Shown here: positions 17,600 through 26,797 of the stretch, one piece after another
How positions within the stretch are numbered: position 1 is the stretch's first letter
How the letters are laid out: every line of letters begins with the position of its first letter
From: Pseudomonadota bacterium
Lineage (GTDB): Bacteria > Myxococcota_A > UBA796 > UBA9615
DNA length: 64,000 nucleotides
Direction of reading: 5' to 3'
Assembly: GCA_024229515.1 (NCBI GenBank)
Contig: JAAESI010000072.1
Span: forward strand, 49,734-113,733
Notes under the pieces: generated by a model
The model's input: the letters and a program-made list of their open reading frames with translations, nothing else
What the model was told of the DNA's origin: nothing
Databases searched by the model: none
Position numbers and translations under genes: made by a program

Positions 17600-20500
17600 A
17601 GTCCCCTGTCTTCCTCGGTCCGATTGTCCCGCTTTGTCCCAGCCGCACTCATCGCCGCGAGGTCGGCCGCCAGCGCCCTTGCCTCGGGGAGCCGGCCGAG
17701 CCGCCGCCACTGCGACAGGGCGAGCAGCCAGACCCGCTGGGCGCGCTCGCTGTGGCCCGCCTTGTAGGCGAGGTCCCCGCCCATGCGGGCGAGGCGCGGA
17801 ATGTCTTCGTGCAGGACCCCGCCGCTGGCGAGGGTGACCTCGGCCTCGGGCACGAGGCGGTCCCAGGCGTCCCAGTCTCCCGCCGCAGCGACCGACGGGA
17901 GCATCAGCACCTGCAGGGCACCGATGCTGTTCCAGCCGCCGATCTCCTCCAGGCCGGTCATCGCCTCGGTCAGCAACTCCCACGCCTCCTCGTACTCGCC
18001 CGCTTCCACCGACATCACGGCCAGCTTGACCAGGGGCGCGAGGTGACCGCCGGCTCCGAGGGCGCGGTACAGCGACAGCGCCTGCGAGAACAGCTCCCGC
18101 GCCTCCCCGATCTGGCCGCGCGCCCGCACGATGGCCCCCTGCTGGGTCATGCACTGAGCGACTGAGTTGCGGGCGCCGAGGTCCTCGAACCGCGATCGCG
18201 CTTCGCGGGCGTAGCGCTCCGCCTCGTCCAACTCCTCCTCCTGGAGGGCGATGAGGCTCAACTGCAGCGTCATCGCGGCCGCACCGTGGGTCAGGCCGTG
18301 GGCGCTGAACTCGCGGCGGGCGTGGATCGTCGCCTCCCGCGCGCTCTCGTAGCGGCCGTCCAGCAGCATCACCATGCCGATGCCCGCCCGGCAGGCGGCG
18401 AACAGGTGCGAATCGATGCGCTCCTCCGCGAGCTGGGTGGCCGCCTCCAGGTGGTCCAGAGCCTCCTGAAGCTCGCCGCGAAGCGTCGCGACCCGGCCCA
18501 GGAGCTGCTGCGCCCACCCCGACATCGCGTGCCACTCGGCCTTGCCCGCGCGCTCCCGCAGACGCTCGGCGAGCTCGGCGGCCCGATCGAGGCGGTTGCG
18601 CTCGACCTCAAGGCCGGCGAGCAGAACCAACCCCTCGCCCCAACGTGGGTCGGTCTCGTCCACTTCGAGGTCGTCCATCGCGATATCACGCTGCGCGACC
18701 AGCGCTTCGGCCTGCCGGAAGTCGCCCAGGTCGGCACGCTCCGCGGCGCCCTCCAGCAGCGGCTCGAGCGCCCCCTCCAGCTCGCCCGCGAGCATCAGGT
18801 GGCGTCCCCGCCGCTCGGCGTTGCCCGGCCCCTCCCGCTCGCCGAGCATGCGCGCGCACGCTTCGTGGAAGCGGGAGAGGCGGCCGGCGTCAGCGGCTCG
18901 ACGCTCCAATGACTCGCGGAGCATGCCGTGGGCGAAGGTCCAGGAGGACGAGTCGGGACCCCGCGTGAAGCGCGCCAGTCGATGCGCCAGGAGCGACTCG
19001 AGCAGACCCGAGGACGGCTCTACGCCGAGGAACGACGCCGCCGCCTTCCACTCCTCACCGTCGACCCGCTCACCGAGTACAGCAGCGATCTCGAGCGCCT
19101 CGGCGTCCGACGACGGAAGCCCCTTGAGGAGCTCGTCGACCCGGTCCGCCCAGACCTCGTGGATGTCGTCCGGAAGCGTGGGCTCGACGCCGTCGCGGAG
19201 CCGGAACCCCTCGTCCCCCAACTCGAGGTACCCACGCTGGACCCAGTCCGCGACCAGCTGGATGGCGAACAGCGGGTTCCCCGCCGCGCGCTGCTCGACC
19301 TGCACCGCGACGTCCTCCTCGAGGTGGAGAATCGAGTGCACCAGCTCGCTCCAGTGGGAGCGGTCCAAAGGCCCCACGCCGAGGCTGCGGGCGCCCTCGC
19401 GAGCTTCCAGCGCGGTCAAGAGAGCGACCTCCTCGGGCCGCTCCGCGATGACGTCGTCGCGGGTCGTGGTGAGGATCACGACCGCCGACGGATCGCGGGC
19501 ATCCAGCAGCTCGGCTACGAAGCGAAGGCTCTCGGCCCCGTAGTGGATGTCCTCGAGGACCAGCACCACCGGACGGCGGTCGGCGAGCCGCCTCACGACC
19601 CGGTGGATCATGGCGCGACGCTCCGCGGGCACGATCGGCCCAACCGCGAAGCCGCCGCTGAGCACCTCGCTGCCCGCGCCCACCCGCGGAGCGAGCAAGG
19701 AGGTCAATCCCGCCTCCTCGAAGGGGTCGTCCACGCCGTGGTCCCGGAGGTGCTTGCGTACGCGCGTCTTGAGCAGCTCGGCCGAGTCGCCGCGGGCGGT
19801 CTGCAGGGACGCGCGAACCATCTCCACCAACGGGTCGGCGCCCACCGCCCCGGGACCGTGGGCGGCATCCAACACCGTCACCGCGCCGACCTCGTGGCCG
19901 CGCTCGGCGAGCCACCGGACCAGCCGGCTCTTTCCGCCCCCCGCGGGGCCGCGCACGCTCACCAACGTCGGTTTGCGGTTGGCGACGACGTCCAAGAGCG
20001 CCTGCCACAGCTCGTTCTGCTCGTGCTCGCGGCCGACCAGGGGCACGGTGCGGAACCCGAGCAGGCGCAGGCCGACCCCCGGAAGAAGCCGCCGATTCGG
20101 CTCCGGCCGAGGCCCCCGCCACGACCGCGGCACGCGGATGTCGATCCCCACCGGCTTGCGATGCTCGCCCGTAACCACGGACTTCTCGGGGCCGATGTCG
20201 GCGAACGGGCTCGGCAGCACCACCGACCACATGGTCGCCAGGGCAGCCATGTTCTGGGTCGCGAGCTCGTCCTCCTCGGCCGGGTCCGCGCCCCCCTCGG
20301 GATCCTCCAGGTCCAGCAGCCGCCAGAGCAGGTCCGCCGACCGCTGCAGCCGGCGCGCAGGGTCCTTCTTCAGGCACCGGCGGACAAGCTCCTCGAAGCC
20401 CTTGGGAACCACGACGGTCGGATTGAAGTCCGGAGGGCCGTCGTTGAGGTGCGAGGTGCGGATGTGCTCGATGTTCTTGGTGCCGAACGGCGGCTCACCG

Positions 20501-21165
20501 GTCGTCAGGGCCCACGCCAGGCAGGCGACCCCGTACAGGTCGGTCCAGGGGCCGAAGTCGCGCCACCGCCCCATCCACTGTTCCGGAGCCATGTACGCCG
20601 GGGTGCCCGCCGTCGTCGTGCGGAAGCGACCCCCGCCGGCGCCGGTCTGGGCGACCCAGTGGCACAGACCGAAGTCCGCCAGCTTGAGCACGCTGCCGCT
20701 GCCGAGCACGTTTCCGGGGGTGATGTCGCGGTGCACGAGCCCCTTGCCGTGGGCGTGAGCGAGCGCATCGAGCAGCCGCATGAGGATGAACCGGACTTCG
20801 TCCCACTTCAGGCGCCCGAGGCGATCACGGACCGAGCCCCCCGGCACCCGCTCCATGACGAGGTACGGGCAGCCGGGGCGGAAGGGACGCCCTTCGATCT
20901 CCTCGAAGTCTTCGGGAATCTCGCCGTAGTCGTCGACGTGCACGATGGCGGGGTGGGTCAGGCCGGCGACCGCGCGGATCTCGTTGCGGAACGCGACGAT
21001 CCATTCCTGCCGACGGGTCGCCTCGTCGGTGAGGATCTTCACCGCGACCTCGGTCTTGGTCGATCGGTGCACCCCCGCCCACACCTCGGCCATGCCCCCA
21101 CGGCCGATAGGCTCGAGCAGGTCGAAGGGTCCGAGCGGAACCCCTCGACTCAAGGTGATGGTCAA
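17596..21165 (-). CDS. PknK-like regulator: Ser/Thr kinase, STAND-type ATPase and TPR domains
   Basis: 1189 residues from a TTG at 21165 that overlaps the upstream stop (a TTG four codons later is the alternative). Residues 12-290: active-looking kinase with GRGGMAEVW, AVKIL, catalytic loop HRDITPGN (~143), ADFGL and MAPEQ; Thr replaces the loop Lys, as in HRDVSP-type kinases. A linker leads to an AAA/STAND ATPase with Walker A GPAGGGKS (~410) and a VVLVLEDIHYG Walker B (~530). The C-terminal ~500 residues are TPR helices. No membrane helix and no DNA-binding domain are visible, so it should act in the cytoplasm, joining ligand or protein sensing by TPR to kinase output. It lies between a wHTH-ATPase-TPR regulator and the giant surface protein, overlapping both, which suggests one regulatory unit. 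Confidence 0.9.
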   Translation of the reverse strand: MTITLSRGVPLGPFDLLEPIGRGGMAEVWAGVHRSTKTEVAVKILTDEATRRQEWIVAFRNEIRAVAGLTHPAIVHVDDYGEIPEDFEEIEGRPFRPGCPYLVMERVPGGSVRDRLGRLKWDEVRFILMRLLDALAHAHGKGLVHRDITPGNVLGSGSVLKLADFGLCHWVAQTGAGGGRFRTTTAGTPAYMAPEQWMGRWRDFGPWTDLYGVACLAWALTTGEPPFGTKNIEHIRTSHLNDGPPDFNPTVVVPKGFEELVRRCLKKDPARRLQRSADLLWRLLDLEDPEGGADPAEEDELATQNMAALATMWSVVLPSPFADIGPEKSVVTGEHRKPVGIDIRVPRSWRGPRPEPNRRLLPGVGLRLLGFRTVPLVGREHEQNELWQALLDVVANRKPTLVSVRGPAGGGKSRLVRWLAERGHEVGAVTVLDAAHGPGAVGADPLVEMVRASLQTARGDSAELLKTRVRKHLRDHGVDDPFEEAGLTSLLAPRVGAGSEVLSGGFAVGPIVPAERRAMIHRVVRRLADRRPVVLVLEDIHYGAESLRFVAELLDARDPSAVVILTTTRDDVIAERPEEVALLTALEAREGARSLGVGPLDRSHWSELVHSILHLEEDVAVQVEQRAAGNPLFAIQLVADWVQRGYLELGDEGFRLRDGVEPTLPDDIHEVWADRVDELLKGLPSSDAEALEIAAVLGERVDGEEWKAAASFLGVEPSSGLLESLLAHRLARFTRGPDSSSWTFAHGMLRESLERRAADAGRLSRFHEACARMLGEREGPGNAERRGRHLMLAGELEGALEPLLEGAAERADLGDFRQAEALVAQRDIAMDDLEVDETDPRWGEGLVLLAGLEVERNRLDRAAELAERLRERAGKAEWHAMSGWAQQLLGRVATLRGELQEALDHLEAATQLAEERIDSHLFAACRAGIGMVMLLDGRYESAREATIHARREFSAHGLTHGAAAMTLQLSLIALQEEELDEAERYAREARSRFEDLGARNSVAQCMTQQGAIVRARGQIGEARELFSQALSLYRALGAGGHLAPLVKLAVMSVEAGEYEEAWELLTEAMTGLEEIGGWNSIGALQVLMLPSVAAAGDWDAWDRLVPEAEVTLASGGVLHEDIPRLARMGGDLAYKAGHSERAQRVWLLALSQWRRLGRLPEARALAADLAAMSAAGTKRDNRTEEDRGL

Positions 21166-22571
21166 TCTGCCTCCGCCCTCGCCAACGCCTGCTCCAACGC
21201 ATGCATTGCCAACCGGATGTCCACTGCACCCACGGCCATCTTACGGGGAGTTGGACTGTCGTCCTCTCCAACCTGAGCCGAGACCCGCGCCCGGGCCTTC
21301 TTGTGGTCGCTCCGAGCCAGGTCCACGTGGCCCGTTGCGACCTGCACGACGCCCAACGCGAGGTGGTCTCCGACCTCGTCGGCGAGGCCGCGCGCCTCTT
21401 CCAGGAGCAACTCGGCAGAGTTGGCGTGCCCAGCGTCGGCCATGACCGCGCCGAGGATCGCCGTGACGAACGCCTCGACCCGACGGGCGCCAATGCGGCG
21501 AGCCAGGAGCTTGGACTCGTTCAGCGTGGATTCGGCCCGCTCCAGCTCGCCCGCGGAGTGATGGACGCGGCCGAGGCAGCCCATGATCGACGCCTCCGCG
21601 AGGAGGTTCCCGAACTGCTCGATGATGTCGAGGGCGGCCTGCAGGTGGGCCTCCGCCTGAGCCAGCGCGTCGGCCTCGCCCGCGGCGGCGGCGTCCAGCC
21701 GGGACAGCCCCAGCGATGCGGTCAACGCGGCGTCACCGAGCTGATCACCCGCGTCGAGCGCGTACGCGAGGCTCTGGGTGAACGCCTTCTCCGCTTCCCG
21801 CGCCCGCCCCACCGGGAGGGTGGCACCGAACAGGTGCGACAGCGCCGCGTAGCCCACGCCGTCCCGATCGAGCGTCGTGTTCTCGTCCAGGTCGACGACG
21901 ATTACGCTCCCCACCATCAGGTGGCCGGGCCGATCCCGCTGGAGCAGCCGACTCATCTCGATCGCCTGGCGGTAGTGCTCCATCGCCTCGGGAACCCGGC
22001 CCACCAACTGCAGGGCGGCCCCGAGTCGGCCATGGGCGAACGCTTCCGCCGCCGGACGCTTGGCCGCCTTGGCGTGCTCGAGGGCCCGCCGGTAGTGCTC
22101 GGCGGCCTCTTCGCCGCGACCCTGCCGGTACCGCAAGGCACCGAGGGTGCGCGAGACCTGCCCGACGAGGGAGTCCTTCTTGGACTCCTGCGCCAGCGCG
22201 AGGGCCGGCAGCAGGTCCGCCTCGGCGCCGAGGAAGTCGCCGCGCAGGCGCCGCGCCTCCCCCCGAGCACACAGGGTGCGGGCCCGGTATTGGCCCGACA
22301 GGCCCGCCGACAGTTCGACCGCTTCGTCCAGCAGCCGCAGCGCCTCGGGCCGGTCGCGGGTCGCGATGTCGGCCCCGAGCTTGTCCGCGAGGGCGAGGAA
22401 GTACATCTGCGTGCGGGAGGCGGTGCCGGCGCTGAGGCTCAGATCCTCGGCCCGGCGCTCGGCGAAAGCGCGGATCGTCGCGTAGAGCCGGAACCGCACC
22501 TCCCCCAGGCCCGGCAGCACCTCGCGGCGGAGCAGCGAACGGAGCACCAGCCCCTCGATCGCCTCCAGCAC
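21162..22571 (-). CDS. C-terminal fragment: end of STAND ATPase and TPR repeats
   Basis: The open frame as written, up to 469 residues, beginning at MLEAIEGL inside the winged-helix-like end of the STAND module and continuing through about eight TPR-like helical pairs. The middle part (about 22580-23223) is in a third frame and carries the Walker B and LPLAIELAAAR motif. The stop overlaps the next gene's TTG. Confidence 0.7.
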   Translation of the reverse strand: MLEAIEGLVLRSLLRREVLPGLGEVRFRLYATIRAFAERRAEDLSLSAGTASRTQMYFLALADKLGADIATRDRPEALRLLDEAVELSAGLSGQYRARTLCARGEARRLRGDFLGAEADLLPALALAQESKKDSLVGQVSRTLGALRYRQGRGEEAAEHYRRALEHAKAAKRPAAEAFAHGRLGAALQLVGRVPEAMEHYRQAIEMSRLLQRDRPGHLMVGSVIVVDLDENTTLDRDGVGYAALSHLFGATLPVGRAREAEKAFTQSLAYALDAGDQLGDAALTASLGLSRLDAAAAGEADALAQAEAHLQAALDIIEQFGNLLAEASIMGCLGRVHHSAGELERAESTLNESKLLARRIGARRVEAFVTAILGAVMADAGHANSAELLLEEARGLADEVGDHLALGVVQVATGHVDLARSDHKKARARVSAQVGEDDSPTPRKMAVGAVDIRLAMHALEQALARAEAD

Positions 22572-23246
22572 CCGGGGGGGCGTCGGGGTAGGCGCTCAGA
22601 TCGACGACCGCCTCGGCCGCCTCCAGGAAAAAGCCGCCGCGAAACGCCGAACACTGCGCCAGCGTCGCCTGCTCCCACCGGCTCAGCAGGTTCCACGACC
22701 AGCGGACCGCCCCCTCCAGGGTCGCCTGCCGCTCGGGGCGGTGGCGGTCGGAGGGGCGGAGGAGGTCGTCCAGATCGCGACGGATCCGATCCGCGATCTT
22801 CTCCGGCGTCATGGTCGTGGTGCGCGCCGCCGCCAGCTCGATCGCCAGGGGCAGGCGGTCGAGCCGCTCGGCCAACTCTTCGACCGCGACGCGGGACGGA
22901 TCGGTCAGCTCGAACGTGCGACGCAGACCCCGGGCGCGGCGGGTGAAGAGCGCCACCGCGTCCGGCAGGAGCATGCCTTCGAGCTCGAAGCAGCGCTCCT
23001 CGGAGATGCGCAGGGGCTCCCGGGACGTGACCATGAACCGGGTCCGCGGGGCCGACGCCAGCCACTGGGAGACCAGCTCGGCGACTTCGATGACGACCTG
23101 TTCGACGTTGTCCAGCAACAGCAGAGGCGAACCCGCCTCGGCGAGCGCCGAGCCGACCGCTACGGCGGCGTCGTCGACGTCCGCGAGATCGAACTGGAGC
23201 ACACCCGCGACCGAGCCGATCACGTCCTCCAGCGACCGCGCCTCGG

Positions 23247-24164
23247 TCAGGTCGCAGAACTAGATGCCGCCGGCGGGGGCGAGGAGACGAGGAGCTTCTG
23301 GCACTGGTGCAGGGCCAGCCGGGTCTTGCCGACCCCGCCCGGTCCCACGATTGTGATGACGCGGGCGCCGGACTCCAGGTCCTCGTCGAGGTCCGCGACG
23401 TCGTCCGCACGCCCGACGAAGTCCCCCGCGGGCGCGGGCAGGTTGGTCGGAGTCTCGTCGTCATCCGAGGTGCCGTCGACGTCGGCCGCCCCCTCCACCT
23501 CGAGCGCCACGAACCGGTAGCCGCCGCCGTACACCGTGAAGATGTGCTCCGGCTCGGACGCCGAGTCGCGCAGCTTCGGCCGCAGCCGGGCCAGCATCTT
23601 GTCGACGCTGCGGGAGCGCGTGGCGGCGCCCAGGCGGTACCCCCAGACCTGCTCCAGCAGCTCATCGCGGCCCACCGTGCGGCCCGTGTTGGCGGCGAGG
23701 TAGGTCAGGAACTCCGCCTCCTTGGTGGTCAGACGCGCGCCGGTGCCGTCCGGGTAGTCGATGGCCTGCCGCTCCAGGTCGACGCTGCAGTGCCGGAGGT
23801 GAAGCACCGTGGGGCCCGAGTCGCCGAGCCAGTCCGCGATCGAGGCGAGCAGCTCCTGCACGACCACCGGTCGGGACACGACGTCGTCGGGGGTGAAGCC
23901 GGTGGGGCCGGCGCCCAGGAGCACGAGCCGTCCCCGCCATCCCTCCTCGCGCCAGCGGGCCAGCTGCCGGTCGACCATCGAGTCCGCGATCTGCGTGTCC
24001 AACAGGACCAGGTCGGGCATGCGTCGGGTCCAGGCCATCGAGATACCGCGGCTGGAGCCGGCGGTCTGCACGTCCCAGCCTTCGGCCCGCAGGGTCGCCG
24101 AGAGGCTCTCCCGGAGCTCGTCGCTGCGCTCCGCGACGAGGATGCTCTGGCCGCTGTCCCCCAT
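23247..24164 (-). CDS. N-terminal fragment: receiver-like, wHTH and Walker A
   Basis: The open frame as written, 305 residues, holding the receiver-like domain, the winged helix (ending FTVYGGGYRFV, the usual C-terminal hairpin) and the ATPase P-loop before running out of frame at the poly-C site. Taken alone it could still bind DNA without ATPase/TPR control. Confidence 0.7.
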   Translation of the reverse strand: MGDSGQSILVAERSDELRESLSATLRAEGWDVQTAGSSRGISMAWTRRMPDLVLLDTQIADSMVDRQLARWREEGWRGRLVLLGAGPTGFTPDDVVSRPVVVQELLASIADWLGDSGPTVLHLRHCSVDLERQAIDYPDGTGARLTTKEAEFLTYLAANTGRTVGRDELLEQVWGYRLGAATRSRSVDKMLARLRPKLRDSASEPEHIFTVYGGGYRFVALEVEGAADVDGTSDDDETPTNLPAPAGDFVGRADDVADLDEDLESGARVITIVGPGGVGKTRLALHQCQKLLVSSPPPAASSSAT

Positions 24165-24166
24165 GG

Positions 24167-24667
24167 TCAGGGAGCGGCGACGGGGACGCGGGGGGCGGAC
24201 GCTCGCGACGAGAACAGCTTCGCCGCCCGGGGGTTGGCGTTGCCGTCCCGCGCGGTGCCCGACCGGCCGTTGAGCAACAGTCCCTGCCCGGGCTCGAGGG
24301 CGGCGCTGAGCACGCTCCCGCCGAGGGAGGCTTCCGGCGCCCAGAGGTACGAGAAGCCGACGGTGCTGGAGGTCGGCGATCCCGGAACCACCACCGCGAC
24401 CGTCGCCGACGTCCCCGGGGCCAGCCGCACGAGGGAGCCGCGCCACTCCAGCCCCGCGAGGCAGGCCAACTCACCGGTGGGGAGCAGCAGGGGTGGGTCG
24501 ATCACCGCGACGATCGCGCCGTCGGTGGGGTTGCTGACGGTGACGTCCACCAGCAGCTGGTCGGCGTCCGCGGTGGCGGACTGGATCGTCGCCGCGGGGG
24601 CGGGTTCATCGGCCAGCGCGACCGAGGCGAGGAGGCAGCAGGCGAGGGCCAGCGCGGGGGCCCTCAC
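24167..24667 (-). CDS. Small exported protein of unknown function
   Basis: 166 residues from a GTG at 24667 that overlaps the upstream TGA (GTGA). Residues 1-22 form a clear signal peptide ending VALAD. The mature part reads as one Ig-like or DUF-type beta-sandwich (VDVTVSNPTDGAIVAV, GTSATVAVVVPG) with a single Cys-containing loop (LACLAGLEW). The C-terminal ~35 residues are Ser/Ala/Arg-rich. Family not recognised. Two bases separate it from the regulator's start, so the two are almost certainly co-expressed; an envelope ligand or sensor for the downstream regulators is possible but unproven. Confidence 0.75.
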   Translation of the reverse strand: MRAPALALACCLLASVALADEPAPAATIQSATADADQLLVDVTVSNPTDGAIVAVIDPPLLLPTGELACLAGLEWRGSLVRLAPGTSATVAVVVPGSPTSSTVGFSYLWAPEASLGGSVLSAALEPGQGLLLNGRSGTARDGNANPRAAKLFSSRASAPRVPVAAP

Positions 24668-26169
24668 GAGCGCTTCACCCCCATCAGACGGCCCGAACGG
24701 GGAGCTTGGAAGAGCGCGCGACCCAGCAGCTGGACCTCCGCCGCGATCGGCAGGTCGAGGTCGTCCTGATCTTCGGGCCAGGACGGAACCAGCTTGAGGA
24801 AACGCGCGCCGTCCCGGGCGAGGATGGCGAGCTGCTCTTCCCCGCCGGAGCGCCACACCACGAACGACTGCTCACCCTCGGGGAGCCACTTGCTGACGCG
24901 CCCCAGGAAGTTCCGCCAGCCGTCGATCTTGCCCACGAGGTCGGCGTCGAAGATGACCGCCCCACCTTCGTCCAGCGGCTTGGCGGCCTCGCCGAGCCCG
25001 CCCTCTTCGAGGGCCGCGCGGAGGGAATCGGCGTCGACCCCGGGGAAGCCCGCGAGCACCGAGTTGGCGCGCACGGTGCGCCCGTCGGGCACGGGAACGT
25101 TCTCCACCGGGGTGCCGTCGATCTCCTCGACCTCCCAGGTGCCGATGACCTCGACCTCCGAGATCGGATTGACGAGCCAGACGCGCCGCGGACCGAGGTG
25201 CGCGGCGGGGTCGATGGTCATCGCCAGGCCGGAGGTCTCCCCGAACTGGTCCATCACGCTGACGAGGAAGCTCAGAACCACGCCCGCGTGCGTGCGCTGG
25301 ATCGGGATCTGCGCCCGGTCCTCGTCCGCCATCAAGCGGACCACGAGGTACGGCACGCCGTCCTCGCCGGGTTCGCCGTCGAAGTCCGGGAGGGTGTCTT
25401 CGGGGCCTACGAGTTGGATGCCGTCCAGCGATCCGAGGGCCTCCTGGATCGCCTCTCGCTCGCCCAGGAGGATGCCCGAGAGCACCGCCTGCCCCAGGTG
25501 TTCGTCGCGCTGCGCGAGCACCTCGAGCACGTCGCGGTCCTTCTTGACGCCCTGCTCCAGCAGCCAGCCGGCGACGCGACCCCAGGGGGCGCCCCGCTCC
25601 ATGGCCCAGATGTAGGCCCCCCGGAACGTGTTCCCGGGCGGCTCCGCCTGGACGAACCCGGCCAGGTGCTCGTAGAGCTCCAGCCGCTCCAGCGTGCCCA
25701 GAGCGGTCAGCGGACCTTCCTCTTCGTCCGGCAGGCGCGGCACTTCGCCCAACCGCACCAGGTGCGCGATCGGCTGCGGGCGGGTCGGATCAAGGTGGAA
25801 GGCGGCGATGTAGGCACGCAGCGCTTCGGCGGGCTTGTCGTCCTGCTCGAGGGCCCAGCCGAGGTTGTTGTGCACCTCGACGGACGCGCCCGGGAGGGCG
25901 GAGGCCTGGCGGCCATGGCCGATGGCCCGGGTCCAGTCCTTGTCGTGAATGGCGATGAGGGCGAGGCCGCCGTGAAGGCGGGCGTCGCGGGGGGACTCGG
26001 TGACGCCGCGGTAGAACGCGTCCTCCGCCTTCGCCCAGTCTCCCTGCATCAAGGCCTGGGAGGCTTCTTCGAGGAAGGGCTCGCCGACCTGCGGATCGAC
26101 CGTGGGTCCCCCGACTGCGGTCGTGACGTGGGTCTGATCCGTGCGCGGACCTTCAGGATCGCTACTCAT
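24664..26169 (-). CDS. TPR-repeat protein, first gene of the signalling operon
   Basis: 501 residues. The ATG at 26169 is preceded by a -10-like hexamer 6 bases upstream. Residues ~30-130 are TPR pairs (ALMQGDWAKAEDAFYRGV, HNNLGWALEQDDKPAEAL). Residues ~140-250 are helical, and ~290-500 contain a mixed alpha/beta region with a TIDPAAHLGPRRVWLVNPI segment and a DEGGAVIFDADLVGKI segment that I cannot assign. No signal peptide or membrane helix is present, so it should be cytoplasmic. As promoter-proximal gene of the six-gene run ending at 13877 it may act as an adaptor for the kinase or regulator. Confidence 0.8.
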   Translation of the reverse strand: MSSDPEGPRTDQTHVTTAVGGPTVDPQVGEPFLEEASQALMQGDWAKAEDAFYRGVTESPRDARLHGGLALIAIHDKDWTRAIGHGRQASALPGASVEVHNNLGWALEQDDKPAEALRAYIAAFHLDPTRPQPIAHLVRLGEVPRLPDEEEGPLTALGTLERLELYEHLAGFVQAEPPGNTFRGAYIWAMERGAPWGRVAGWLLEQGVKKDRDVLEVLAQRDEHLGQAVLSGILLGEREAIQEALGSLDGIQLVGPEDTLPDFDGEPGEDGVPYLVVRLMADEDRAQIPIQRTHAGVVLSFLVSVMDQFGETSGLAMTIDPAAHLGPRRVWLVNPISEVEVIGTWEVEEIDGTPVENVPVPDGRTVRANSVLAGFPGVDADSLRAALEEGGLGEAAKPLDEGGAVIFDADLVGKIDGWRNFLGRVSKWLPEGEQSFVVWRSGGEEQLAILARDGARFLKLVPSWPEDQDDLDLPIAAEVQLLGRALFQAPRSGRLMGVKRS

Positions 26170-26175
26170 GGCGGC

Positions 26176-26181
26176 AGCTTA
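26176..26181 (-). promoter_or_regulatory. -10-like hexamer TAAGCT (minus strand), leaderless start of the operon
   Basis: On the minus strand TAAGCT ends 6 bases before the ATG at 26169. This would be the promoter for the whole 13.9-26.2 kb operon, giving a leaderless first gene. Confidence 0.5.
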
Positions 26182-26248
26182 GACGCTTTTCTAAAGGAAC
26201 ATCGGGGGCGTCCGATAGCGCGTGTGAACTAGGACGGGAGAGTTAGAC

Positions 26249-26797
26249 ATGACCGAATCGGTCAGCACGCAAGAGCCAGGACTGGATCGCCTCCTCGAGG
26301 ATCTCGTCCGCGATGGATGGCTGATGGGGATGAACGCGGGGTTGGACCCCGCGATGGCTCGGATGGATCCCGCCACGGGGGTCTTCTGCGCTCAGCACTT
26401 CGAGAGCCTCGTCGGTGTCGCCCTGGGCGACGTCCAGCGAGGACGCACGCGGGTCGGCGACGGCCCCGCCACGGGCAACGTGGCCGTGCTCTCGGTCCGC
26501 ATCGTCGAGTGGAGCCACGACAGCGAGGGGGACGCGCTGAACGCGACCGCCCGGGCGCTGGAGCAGGTGCTTCGGCCCGACGACGTGCTCGGACGCACCG
26601 GAGCGTCGACCTTCAGCCTGCTGCTGCGCGGCTGCCCGATGGAGACGTTGGAGACGATCGCGCACCGCTGCGTGGCGATGCTCAAGGAGTCCGGTGTCCG
26701 CGGCTCGTCCTGCGCCGTCGCGGCTCAGGGCCACAACGCCGAGGAGCTCATTGCGGCCTCGTTCGGAGGCCTCCGGACCTACTCCGGCCCGGTGTAG
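26249..26797 (+). CDS. Degenerate GGDEF-domain protein
   Basis: 182 residues with GGGAGAG upstream of the ATG at 26249. The fold markers of a GGDEF domain are in order: DPATGVFCAQHFESL (~47), a VAVLSVRIVEW strand (~85), an ALNATARALEQVLRPDDVLGRTG helix-turn (~100) and a FSLLLRGC strand. The signature is GASTF instead of GGDEF (~127), so the catalytic acidic residues are lost; it is not expected to make cyclic di-GMP but could bind GTP or c-di-GMP, or act as a scaffold. No sensor or membrane domain is present. It is divergent from the TPR gene (79-base gap) and its 3' end overlaps the convergent lipoprotein by 19 bases. Confidence 0.75.
   Translation: MTESVSTQEPGLDRLLEDLVRDGWLMGMNAGLDPAMARMDPATGVFCAQHFESLVGVALGDVQRGRTRVGDGPATGNVAVLSVRIVEWSHDSEGDALNATARALEQVLRPDDVLGRTGASTFSLLLRGCPMETLETIAHRCVAMLKESGVRGSSCAVAAQGHNAEELIAASFGGLRTYSGPV

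Larger units (their letters stand above)
21162..24164 (-). pseudogene. Response-regulator-like wHTH/STAND ATPase/TPR transcription regulator, interrupted
   Basis: Read as one gene from the ATG at 24164 it would encode ~1000 residues: a receiver-like domain (~8-115, with a VLLDTQIAD aspartate but no conserved Lys), an OmpR/PhoB-type winged helix (~125-215), a STAND ATPase (Walker A GPGGVGKT, ~285; LLLLDNVEQV Walker B) and TPR helices. Two breaks split it. Near 23270 one extra base in the CCCCCG run ends the first frame at 23247, and the true frame also carries a TAG at 23260-23262 where Tyr or Trp is expected. At 22574-22580 an extra base in a run of seven C (minus strand) shifts frame again; six C would join AYPDAP to RVLEAIEGLVLRS. 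Domain order resembles AfsR/SARP-like regulators and the gene at 49102-51459. Homopolymer positions suggest sequence error, but the TAG does not. Confidence 0.8.

Noticed and set aside
18928..21276. 782-residue plus-strand frame
   Set aside because: Shadow of the kinase-ATPase-TPR gene; Arg/His/Pro-rich with no recognisable family.
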